DNA from: Parolsenella sp958406235
Lineage (GTDB): Bacteria; Actinomycetota; Coriobacteriia; Coriobacteriales; Atopobiaceae
Reading direction: 5' to 3'
Assembly (NCBI RefSeq): GCF_039062465.1
Contig: NZ_JBCLNF010000016.1
Location: forward strand, 1 to 19,420
DNA: 19,420 nucleotides
In this document: piece by piece, positions 6,415 to 13,238 of the stretch
Layout of the letters: each line of letters opens with the position of its first letter
Numbering within the stretch: position 1 is the first letter of the stretch
Made by a program: the position numbers and the translations under genes
The notes under the pieces: generated by a model
Databases searched by the model: none
The model's input: only the letters and a program-made list of their open reading frames with translations
What the model was told of the DNA's origin: nothing

Positions 6415-8479
6415 GAGGCTTGCCGTCTTTTGCTTTGACTCTCTCTTCTTCGCCTTTGGGGCGGGACTGCTTTTTGCTTCGCTTGCGACTCCCGCGTATG
6501 CCTATGTGGACCCGAGCGTCATGACCTATACGATCCAGGCGCTTGCTGGTGTCGCCGTCGCGCTATCTGCTGTGATTGGCGTTGCCTGGAGGCGTCTGCG
6601 TCGTGTCGTCCTGAGGATGCTCAAGGTCGACGAGAATGCCGGGAAGACCGTCGAGACACGCGTAAGCGAGGTCGATGCGGTAGCTCACCCCGATCAGTCA
6701 ACCTCCGAGCCTGCTACGCTTAAGAAGCCGACCGGCGGTGCCTATCAGGGGGGGGCACCCCTCGCATGGCCCAAGCGCTTTGGCGTCGCGCTTCTCGCTA
6801 TGGCGTTCTTCATGTTCACGCTCTTCGTCGCCCCCTCCTTCGAGCTCGTCGACGGCAACACGGACAGCCTCTTCTTCACGATCCGCGACGTGTGGACCCT
6901 GCTCGTGGGGTCGGCCTTCGTCATCGGGAGCGTCATCGCCCTCGCGATCTCTTGCGCGCGCGGTAAGGCCTATGACGTGCTCGTCGCCATCGTGTTCGCG
7001 CTTGGCGTCGCGGGTTTCGTACAGGCGCTCCTCCTGAACGGCGGCATGCCGGTGGCGGACGGCCGCGAGGTCGCCTGGGCGAGCTTCTCGTCGAAGATGA
7101 TTATCGGCGTCATCGTCTGGGCCGCCCTCGTCGCCGTAGCTGTTGCGGTCATCGTGAGGGCCCCGGCGCTCGGCCGCCTCTCGCTCGCCTCCGTCGCCGT
7201 CGTCCTCATCCTGGTCCAGGGCATCTCCATCGCCCGTCCCATCAAGCACGCGGTCTTCGGCACGCCCTCGGACTACATGGTCACGAAGGCTGGCCTTTTC
7301 GAGGTCTCCGGCAAGAGCAACGTCGTGGTCTTTTGCATCGACACCGTCGACACGCAGGAGTTCGACTGCGTTCTCGAGCAGTATCCCGACACCCTCGAGG
7401 GCTATGAGGGCTTCACCTACTTCAGGAACTCCGTCGGTTCCATGATCCCCACGGCCTATGGCGTCCCCTTCCTCGTCTCTGGCCAGATGCTCCAAGGCGG
7501 CGAGGACTACCAGCACTACATCGACACGCGATTCACGCGCAGCAGTTTCGTCTCGGACATGCGTGCGCAGAATTACTCGGTGTCGCTCTATGCCGATTGC
7601 CTCTACAGCGACAAGCAGATCGTCGGCGATCAAACGGTCAACATCAAGTCTTCGAGCGACAGAAGGGTTGACGCCCTCGGTACGGTCTCAATCCTTTACA
7701 AGGTTGCCCTCTATCGCAACGCGCCATGGGTCGCGAAGCCCGCATTCTGGTATTACACGGACGACATGAACCGGGCGGTTCTTGGTGGCTCGGCCTCCGG
7801 GACGGGTCCCGAGAGCGATGCGTCCTCTCCGTACGTTCTCGACGACGGCGCGTACTACCGCGAGCTTTGCGAGCGCGGCCTTACCGTCTCCGAGGACACG
7901 GAGTCCGACGGTGCTTTCAAGTTCATCCACCTCAACGGCGCCCACGTACCCTTCACGTACGACGAGGAGATGAACCAGCCCGAGGGCGGCACGGACATGG
8001 TCCGCCAGACCCGCGGCACCTTCACGGTCCTCCAGCGGTATTTCGACGAGCTCAAGAGGCTCGGCGCCTATGACGACACCACCATCATCGTCACCGCAGA
8101 CCACGGATATTGGAACTCGGGCATCCACGGCTCTCCCGTGAACAAGCGGGCAGACGGCCTGACCAACCCCATCTCGCCCATCTGCCTGGTGAAGCCCGCC
8201 GGAGCCACCGGCTCCCTCAAGGTCTCCGAGGCCCCCGTGAGCCACATAGATTTCCAGCCGACCGTTCTTCAGGCGATGGGTGGCGACGGATCTGCCTACG
8301 GCGAGGGGACAACGTATTTCGACATCCCCGAAAACGCCGATCGCCCGCGCTATTTCGTTGACGAGATTTACGATGGCGTGCAAGAGACTCAGATGAACGA
8401 GTGGGTTATCAACGGAGATGCCCTCGACTTCTCCAACTGGTCCCTTACAGGCAAGGTGTGGATGCAGGGCGACCTGTAG
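6401..8479 (+). CDS. Polytopic membrane protein with extracytoplasmic sulfatase/alkaline-phosphatase-fold domain (LtaS/EptA-like)
   Basis: This 692-aa protein has a hydrophobic N-terminus (~7-30) ending in ATPAYAYVDPS, so it may be a cleavable signal peptide (AYA/Y) or TM1. Further membrane segments lie at ~44-62, 128-145, 162-183, 192-212, 230-253 and 260-278, with a charged cytoplasmic loop at ~63-127. Residues ~305-650 form an alkaline-phosphatase-superfamily domain: VVVFCIDT with metal-ligand-like Asp314, IPTAYGVPFLVSG with likely nucleophile Thr351, HLNGAHVPF with His510/His515, and IIVTADHGY with Asp567-His568. A threonine rather than Cys/Ser-x-Pro-x-Arg argues for a phospho-transferase (lipoteichoic acid synthase, phosphoglycerol or phosphoethanolamine transferase) over a sulfatase. 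The 14-nt overlap with the upstream glycerophosphotransferase fusion suggests both act on one surface polymer. A G8 tract lies at 6748-6755. Exact substrate unknown. Confidence 0.85.
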   Translation: MRTSKRLAVFCFDSLFFAFGAGLLFASLATPAYAYVDPSVMTYTIQALAGVAVALSAVIGVAWRRLRRVVLRMLKVDENAGKTVETRVSEVDAVAHPDQSTSEPATLKKPTGGAYQGGAPLAWPKRFGVALLAMAFFMFTLFVAPSFELVDGNTDSLFFTIRDVWTLLVGSAFVIGSVIALAISCARGKAYDVLVAIVFALGVAGFVQALLLNGGMPVADGREVAWASFSSKMIIGVIVWAALVAVAVAVIVRAPALGRLSLASVAVVLILVQGISIARPIKHAVFGTPSDYMVTKAGLFEVSGKSNVVVFCIDTVDTQEFDCVLEQYPDTLEGYEGFTYFRNSVGSMIPTAYGVPFLVSGQMLQGGEDYQHYIDTRFTRSSFVSDMRAQNYSVSLYADCLYSDKQIVGDQTVNIKSSSDRRVDALGTVSILYKVALYRNAPWVAKPAFWYYTDDMNRAVLGGSASGTGPESDASSPYVLDDGAYYRELCERGLTVSEDTESDGAFKFIHLNGAHVPFTYDEEMNQPEGGTDMVRQTRGTFTVLQRYFDELKRLGAYDDTTIIVTADHGYWNSGIHGSPVNKRADGLTNPISPICLVKPAGATGSLKVSEAPVSHIDFQPTVLQAMGGDGSAYGEGTTYFDIPENADRPRYFVDEIYDGVQETQMNEWVINGDALDFSNWSLTGKVWMQGDL
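6748..6755 (+). repeat. Homopolymeric G8 tract in the coding sequence
   Basis: Eight consecutive G residues, followed by CACCCC, lie in the codons for the cytoplasmic loop between the second and third membrane segments of the sulfatase-like protein. The frame is open as written. Gain or loss of one G would truncate the protein before its catalytic domain. Such tracts are known slippage sites in phase-variable surface genes of other bacteria. Whether this one varies is not shown by a single sequence. Confidence 0.6.
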
Positions 8480-10127
8480 AGGTCTCTCCGACGCAGATGA
8501 TTCCCCGTGCTGCTAGAGGGATCAGACAGAGGAAGAAGGGCATGGCATACATTCCCTTTGCCTCCCAGAGCAGGTAGACCATGAAACCGATGAAGAAGGT
8601 GCAGGGCAGAGCGTATTCAAGGGCGCTCTGCCCCTCTTCTCTAGACCTTTTTGCGAGCCTGAACGATCCGACTGCCGCGCCAGCGTAGATAAGCGTCTGG
8701 AAACCATCCATGACGACGAGAAGAGCCCTGCATATCCAACCATGGGCGAAGCTGACGTCCCATGCATCGTAGCGGCCGTCCGGGGCATTGGTGCCTTGCG
8801 GCGCGGCATCCGGCCTCATCGTTCCGATCGAGGCGATGTAGAGCGATTGGAATGTCGGGTCGAGCCACTCGGAGGCAGCCTTTTTCGAGAAGAACCAGGC
8901 GGCGTAGGCTGGGTCTTCCGCAAAGTGGCCAAGAGAATCTCGAATCGAGTCTTCTGCATCGTGCTCCTGGGCCGCGACATCGCCCTCGTTTCTGACCTGG
9001 CTTTCGAGCGCGAATGTGCTCCACCATCCGGGCATGCCCTCTCCAAGAACTCCGTCCGGGCGGAGTCCCATCGCGATCCACATCGTCTTCGGCTGGTTGT
9101 CTGGGAACGTGACTCCCAACCTTGATTCCATTATCGATACGGGAATCGAGCCGGCGAGGTTCGACGCCAGTAGAAGTAGGGCGATTGTCGCGGGGATGCG
9201 CCACCATTGGGATTTCCTTGCCGAGTCGACGGCGAAGACGATGACAAAGCTGATCGCCACCAGGATATAGGTCGACTTTGCGATGAGCCCGACAAGGAGG
9301 AGCAATCCACCTGACACGAGTTGGGCGATTGCCTTTCCTCCGCTCGAGCACTGAGACTTCATCCATAGGAGCATCGCGAGCATGCATAGGCAGAGGCCCA
9401 ATGCATTGCCGTAGGGAAACACGCAGAAGAGGAGAGGCGCCGCGAACGTGAGCGCCAAGAGCTCCACGACGAGCCGTGCGGGCTTATCCATGCCTGAGGT
9501 CCTCGCCATTTCGATTACTACGAGCGAGGTCGCGATGGTTGAGACCGCGTTGGCGAACTGGAAAGCCATGATGGCACGCGTGCCGAACAGCCTGAAGAAC
9601 CCCTCCAGTATGAGCAGGATGCCAGACTGGAACGGATAGTTGGACAGATACATATCTCCCGGAAGCCTATTTGCATAGGCGTCTGCCCGGGGCAAGAACG
9701 AAGAGTTCTGGCCTCTTGCGAGCTCCTCGGCATATTGTGTGAGCTGCCTTGAGTCTGAGAACCCGTTGTAGGCGGTCGCGTTGTCCAAGATCCACCAGGC
9801 GCAAAAGGCCAGCGCAATGAGAGACAATGCGCAGATGAGCCCTCGCTCACTCACTTTGTCTGCGTGCCTGACAAGAGCCAGGCACGCAGACGCATAGGCG
9901 ATGGTGACAAGGGCGCTCCCTGCGATCTCAATTGCCCATTTTGGCTGCAGGGGCGTGTTGAAGGCAACGCGCTCGCCGACGATGGCACCAAGCGGGCCCA
10001 TGACGGTCATGACGAGCGAGCCCGCCGCGAGTAGCAGGCTAATCGCGCCAACAAGCACACACCCTAGCGAGAGGAACCAAGCGAAACGGCCTCTCTTTAT
10101 GTTTCTCTGGTCCCTCTTGCCTTCCAT
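8445..10127 (-). CDS. Polytopic membrane GT-C-like glycosyltransferase (hypothetical)
   Basis: This 560-aa, highly hydrophobic protein has about ten membrane segments. The first are at ~16-37, 66-86 and 97-116, and a cluster at ~165-340 alternates with short charged loops. A large extracytoplasmic-looking stretch follows at ~350-470, then two C-terminal membrane helices. The motif GFSDSRQLTQYAEELARG at ~122-139 and YLSNYPFQSGILL at ~160-172 resemble the acidic first loop and the YPxxxG helix entry of GT-C enzymes that use polyprenyl-phosphate sugars (GT39/ArnT-like), but no exact family is recognised. The start is ATG 10127, 10 nt after the ettA stop, with only a weak ribosome site (AGGCAG), so it is probably co-transcribed with ettA. 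The longer reading to 10298 would lie inside ettA. Its 3' end overlaps the convergent sulfatase-like gene by 35 bp. A role in decorating a surface polymer is inferred from the neighbours. Confidence 0.75.
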   Translation of the reverse strand: MEGKRDQRNIKRGRFAWFLSLGCVLVGAISLLLAAGSLVMTVMGPLGAIVGERVAFNTPLQPKWAIEIAGSALVTIAYASACLALVRHADKVSERGLICALSLIALAFCAWWILDNATAYNGFSDSRQLTQYAEELARGQNSSFLPRADAYANRLPGDMYLSNYPFQSGILLILEGFFRLFGTRAIMAFQFANAVSTIATSLVVIEMARTSGMDKPARLVVELLALTFAAPLLFCVFPYGNALGLCLCMLAMLLWMKSQCSSGGKAIAQLVSGGLLLLVGLIAKSTYILVAISFVIVFAVDSARKSQWWRIPATIALLLLASNLAGSIPVSIMESRLGVTFPDNQPKTMWIAMGLRPDGVLGEGMPGWWSTFALESQVRNEGDVAAQEHDAEDSIRDSLGHFAEDPAYAAWFFSKKAASEWLDPTFQSLYIASIGTMRPDAAPQGTNAPDGRYDAWDVSFAHGWICRALLVVMDGFQTLIYAGAAVGSFRLAKRSREEGQSALEYALPCTFFIGFMVYLLWEAKGMYAMPFFLCLIPLAARGIICVGETSTGRPASTPCL

Positions 10128-10137
10128 GCTGATCTGC

Positions 10138-11859
10138 CTAGTCCCTGGTGAGCTTCCTGTGGATGCGGTGGGGCTTGGAAGCCTCTTCGCCAAGACGACG
10201 CACGCGGTCGCGCTGATAGTCGTCGAAGTTGCCCTCGAACCAGTGCCAGCGACCAGGTTCCTCGTCGGTGCCCTCCCAAGCCAAGATGTGCGTGGCAACT
10301 CGGTCGAGGAACCAACGGTCGTGCGAGGTGATGACCGAGCAACCGGGGAGGGCGAGCAGGGCCTCCTCGAGGCTCTCGAGGGTCTCGGTGTCGAGGTCGT
10401 TCGTGGGCTCGTCGAGTAGCAGGAGGTTGCCGCCCTGCTTGAGCGTGAGCGCGAGGTTCAGGCGGTTGCGCTCGCCGCCGGAGAGGACGCCGGCAGCCTT
10501 CTGCTGGTCCGGGCCCTTGAAGCCAAACGCGGAGACATAGGCGCGGGAGTTGATCTCGTCCTTGCCCACGATGATGAAATCGTTGCCGCCAGAGACGACC
10601 TCCCAGACGTTCTTATCGGCATCGATGCCGGAGCGCATCTGGTCGACATAGGAGAGCTTGACCGTCTCGCCGAGCGTGATGGAGCCGCTCGTGGCCTCTT
10701 CGGTGGCAGAGCTTGCGAGCGAGCTGTCGCCAGCGGCCACGGCGGCGCCCACGATCATCTTGAAGAGCGTGGACTTACCAACGCCGTTGGGGCCGATGAC
10801 GCCGACGATGCCATTGCGCGGCAGCTCGAAGGAGAGGTCGTCGATGAGGACGCGGTCACCGAAGCTCTTGGAGAGGTGCTCCGCGACGAGGACCTTCGTG
10901 CCCAGGCGGGGGCCGGTGGGGATGCGGATGTCGGTCACGCTGACGGTACGACCGGAACGCGCCTCGGCCTCCATCTGCTCGTAGCGCTCGAGACGCGCCT
11001 TGTTCTTGGCCTGACGGGCCTTGGGGCTGCTGCGGACCCACTCGAGCTCGTTCTTGAGGCGTGTGGCGAGCTTGGCTTCCTTCTGGCCCTGGGCCTCGAG
11101 GCGAGCCGCCTTGGTCTCAAGGTAGGTGGAGTAGTTGCCCTTGTAGGGGTAGAGCTGGCCGCGGTCGACCTCGCAGATCCACTCGGCGACGTTATCGAGG
11201 AAGTAGCGATCGTGGGTGACGGCGAGGACGGCGCCAGGATAGTTCTTGAGGAACTTCTCGAGCCAAAGGACGCTCTCGGCGTCGAGGTGGTTCGTGGGCT
11301 CGTCGAGAAGGAGCAGGTCTGGGGCCTCGAGCAGCAGACGGCAGAGGGCGACGCGCCTACGCTCGCCGCCGGAAAGCACGTTTACCGGCATGTCCGGATC
11401 CGGGCACTGCAGGGCGTCCATAGCCTGGGTGAGTTGGGAGTCGAGGTCCCAACCGTTCACGGCGTCAATCTCGTCCTGGAGCTTGCCCATTTCGGTCATG
11501 AGGGCGTCGAAGTCCGCATCGGGATCGGCCATCTCGACGCTGATCTGGTTGAAGCGCTCGATCTTGGCGAGGGTGTCTCCAAAGGCGAGGCGGACGTTCT
11601 CAATGACGGTCTTGTCCTCGTCGAGCGGGGGCTCCTGCTCGAGCAGGCCCACGGTGTAGCCCGGGGTGAGGCGTGCGTCGCCGTTGGTGAGCTCGGTCCT
11701 GCCGGCCATGACCTTGAGCAGCGTGGACTTGCCCATGCCGTTGGGACCCACGACGCCGATCTTGGCGCCGGGGAAGAAGCTGAGCGTGACGTCATCGAGG
11801 ATGACCTTGTCGCCGACGCTCTTGCGAGCCTCGAACATCTGATAAATGAACTCTGCCAT
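10138..11859 (-). CDS. ettA: EttA, energy-dependent translational throttle ABC-F ATPase
   Basis: This 573-aa soluble protein has two ABC nucleotide-binding domains and no membrane segments. It belongs to the EttA subgroup of ABC-F factors, which bind the ribosomal E site and gate the first elongation steps by ATP/ADP ratio. NBD1 has Walker A GPNGMGKS at 38-45, signature LSGGE at 162-166 and LLLLDEPTNHLD at ~182-193. The P-site tRNA-interaction motif linker spans ~240-305 and is rich in Lys/Arg/Glu. NBD2 has Walker A GPNGVGKS at 357-364, a second LSGGERNR and LLLDEPTNDLD. The C-terminus keeps the EttA-type tail PHRIHRKLTRD. About 14 extra residues, rich in Ala/Ser/Glu, lie after Walker A2 (~371-391), compared with usual ~556-aa EttA. 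A consensus AGGAGG (complement of 11867-11872) stands 7 nt before the ATG. The next minus-strand gene follows after 10 nt. Confidence 0.94.
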   Translation of the reverse strand: MAEFIYQMFEARKSVGDKVILDDVTLSFFPGAKIGVVGPNGMGKSTLLKVMAGRTELTNGDARLTPGYTVGLLEQEPPLDEDKTVIENVRLAFGDTLAKIERFNQISVEMADPDADFDALMTEMGKLQDEIDAVNGWDLDSQLTQAMDALQCPDPDMPVNVLSGGERRRVALCRLLLEAPDLLLLDEPTNHLDAESVLWLEKFLKNYPGAVLAVTHDRYFLDNVAEWICEVDRGQLYPYKGNYSTYLETKAARLEAQGQKEAKLATRLKNELEWVRSSPKARQAKNKARLERYEQMEAEARSGRTVSVTDIRIPTGPRLGTKVLVAEHLSKSFGDRVLIDDLSFELPRNGIVGVIGPNGVGKSTLFKMIVGAAVAAGDSSLASSATEEATSGSITLGETVKLSYVDQMRSGIDADKNVWEVVSGGNDFIIVGKDEINSRAYVSAFGFKGPDQQKAAGVLSGGERNRLNLALTLKQGGNLLLLDEPTNDLDTETLESLEEALLALPGCSVITSHDRWFLDRVATHILAWEGTDEEPGRWHWFEGNFDDYQRDRVRRLGEEASKPHRIHRKLTRD

Positions 11860-12047
11860 CTGGATACCTCCTGGTAGCGGTGGCTTGGTTTCGGGTGCGG
11901 CCGCGCCGCGCTATGCCATAAACGCTTCAAGACTATCAGAAGATGCGTGCATCGTCTGTGAGCTGCCGTGATGTTTGGGTAGAATGTCGAACGTTAGTGT
12001 TTCCGGAAAATCCGGGATGGGCCTACGAGACGGGAGACCACGAGTCC
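11860..12047. promoter_or_regulatory. Divergent promoter region between ettA and the first dnaJ
   Basis: These 188 bp separate ettA (leftward) from the dnaJ operon (rightward) and must carry promoters for both. On the plus strand TAGAAT at 11980-11985 is a -10 candidate, which would give a leader of about 55 nt. That leader contains a small inverted repeat (CCGGA-AAA-TCCGG, 12003-12015) and a GGGAG at 12032-12036, 11 nt before the ATG. No -35 match of quality was found. Neither a CIRCE element (HrcA operator) nor a HAIR element (HspR operator) is visible, so classic heat-shock control of these dnaJ genes is not supported here. Confidence 0.4.
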
Positions 12048-13172
12048 ATGGCCTCGATGAACGATAAAGACTACTACGCCATCCTCGGCGTCGATCATGA
12101 TGCGACCGAGGAACAGATTCGTAAGGCCTTCCAGCAGAAGGCTCGCAAGCTTCACCCTGATATCAACAAGGAACCTGACGCCGAGGAGAAGTTCAAGGAG
12201 GTCTCCGAGGCCTACGCCGTGCTCTCTGACCCCGACAAGCGCCGCCGTTATGACGCCATGCAGTCTGGCAACCCGTTTGCCTCTGCCAGCGGCTATGGCT
12301 CGCCCAGCGCCCAGGGTGATCCTTTCGGTGGCATGGGCGGCTTCTGGGGCTTCCCGTTCGGCGGCGGGTTTGGCTCGCAGCGCTCGGCTCGTTCGCGCAG
12401 CCGCGCTTACAATCCCCAGGCTGGCGGCGATGTCGTTTATCAGCTTGACATCGACGACAAGCAGGCCAAGGAGGGCTGCCGCAAGGGCGTTACCTATCAG
12501 CGCTACGTCGCGTGCGAGGTCTGTCACGGCATGGGCTCCGTGCACACTGACCACGCGAGGACGTGTCCCACCTGCGGTGGCTCAGGCCACATCTCGGTGG
12601 ACCTCGCGAGTCTCTTTGGCATCGGCGTCATGAACATGGTCTGTCCGGAGTGCGAGGGGTCGGGTAAGGTCGTTGCGGATCCGTGCAGCTCCTGTGGCGG
12701 TTCCGGTCGCGTCCTCTCTGCGAGCGAGGTCGTCATCGATATCCCCGCAGGCAGCCACGATGGCGACACCGTTCGCGTGAGCGGCATGGGCAACGCCGGC
12801 ACGAATGGCTCCACGTCCGGCGACTTCGTCTGCCGCGTTGGCGTGCCCAGCGAGCGTCTCAGCCCCCGCGCGGCCCAGGGCTTCCAGATGATTGGCTTTG
12901 CGTTGCCGTTCATCATCCTCGGTCTCACGGTCAAGGTGCTCGTCGAGGTGGCAGCTGTGTTCTCGCTGCCCCTGTGCGGCATCGGTATCTGGCTGATCCT
13001 GAAGTCCGGCGGCTTTCTGCACCATGGTTCCCGCTGGTGGAAGAACGCTGGCAGCTATCTGGTGAATGGTGCCGTAAACGGTGCGACGGTCGCCATCTTC
13101 ATGAGCTTTATGGTCTCGTGCATGAGCGGTCTTGGGACCGCGGGCTATACGGGCGCCGCGAGGCTTGGCTAG
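12048..13172 (+). CDS. DnaJ-family co-chaperone with C-terminal transmembrane segments
   Basis: This 374-aa protein is a type-I DnaJ for its first two thirds. The J-domain spans residues ~7-70 with HPD at 36-38, the Hsp70 ATPase-stimulating motif. A Gly/Phe-rich region lies at ~85-112, and a four-repeat zinc domain has CxxCxGxG cysteines 156/159, 173/176, 199/202 and 213/216. Part of C-terminal domain I follows (~225-268, IDIPAGSHDGDTVRVSG). The usual second client-binding domain and dimerisation end are missing. Hydrophobic helices at ~281-300, 302-318 and 340-360 replace them, predicting membrane anchoring with the J-domain probably cytoplasmic. The ATG at 12048 (second Met at 12057) was chosen from family alignment; upstream in-frame codons back to 11943 look non-coding. 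A canonical dnaJ follows 66 nt downstream. It probably recruits DnaK to the membrane, which is inference. Confidence 0.87.
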   Translation: MASMNDKDYYAILGVDHDATEEQIRKAFQQKARKLHPDINKEPDAEEKFKEVSEAYAVLSDPDKRRRYDAMQSGNPFASASGYGSPSAQGDPFGGMGGFWGFPFGGGFGSQRSARSRSRAYNPQAGGDVVYQLDIDDKQAKEGCRKGVTYQRYVACEVCHGMGSVHTDHARTCPTCGGSGHISVDLASLFGIGVMNMVCPECEGSGKVVADPCSSCGGSGRVLSASEVVIDIPAGSHDGDTVRVSGMGNAGTNGSTSGDFVCRVGVPSERLSPRAAQGFQMIGFALPFIILGLTVKVLVEVAAVFSLPLCGIGIWLILKSGGFLHHGSRWWKNAGSYLVNGAVNGATVAIFMSFMVSCMSGLGTAGYTGAARLG

Positions 13173-13181
13173 TCCTTCTTC

Positions 13182-13197
13182 GGCGGCGCGTGCCGCC
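13182..13197 (+). other. GC-rich hairpin between the two dnaJ genes
   Basis: GGCGGC and GCCGCC form a perfect 6-bp stem around the loop GCGT, 10 nt after the first dnaJ stop. No T-run follows, so it is not a standard intrinsic terminator. It could be a partial terminator, a stabiliser of the upstream message 3' end, or a chance product of GC-rich sequence. Confidence 0.4.
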
Positions 13198-13238
13198 TTC
13201 GGTTCGATCAAGTGAGTTGGGAAGCGAGTATTACGAGC

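Noticed and set aside
10128..10298. N-terminal extension of the GT-C-like protein into ettA
   Set aside because: The extra 57 residues are encoded inside ettA in another frame, are Ser/Thr/Arg-rich and unlike a membrane protein start; ATG 10127 gives a normal basic N-terminus before the first helix.
11860..12047. Heat-shock operators (CIRCE, HAIR) before dnaJ
   Set aside because: No TTAGCACTC-N9-GAGTGCTAA or CTTGAGT-N7-ACTCAAG was found; only the short CCGGA/TCCGG repeat is present.
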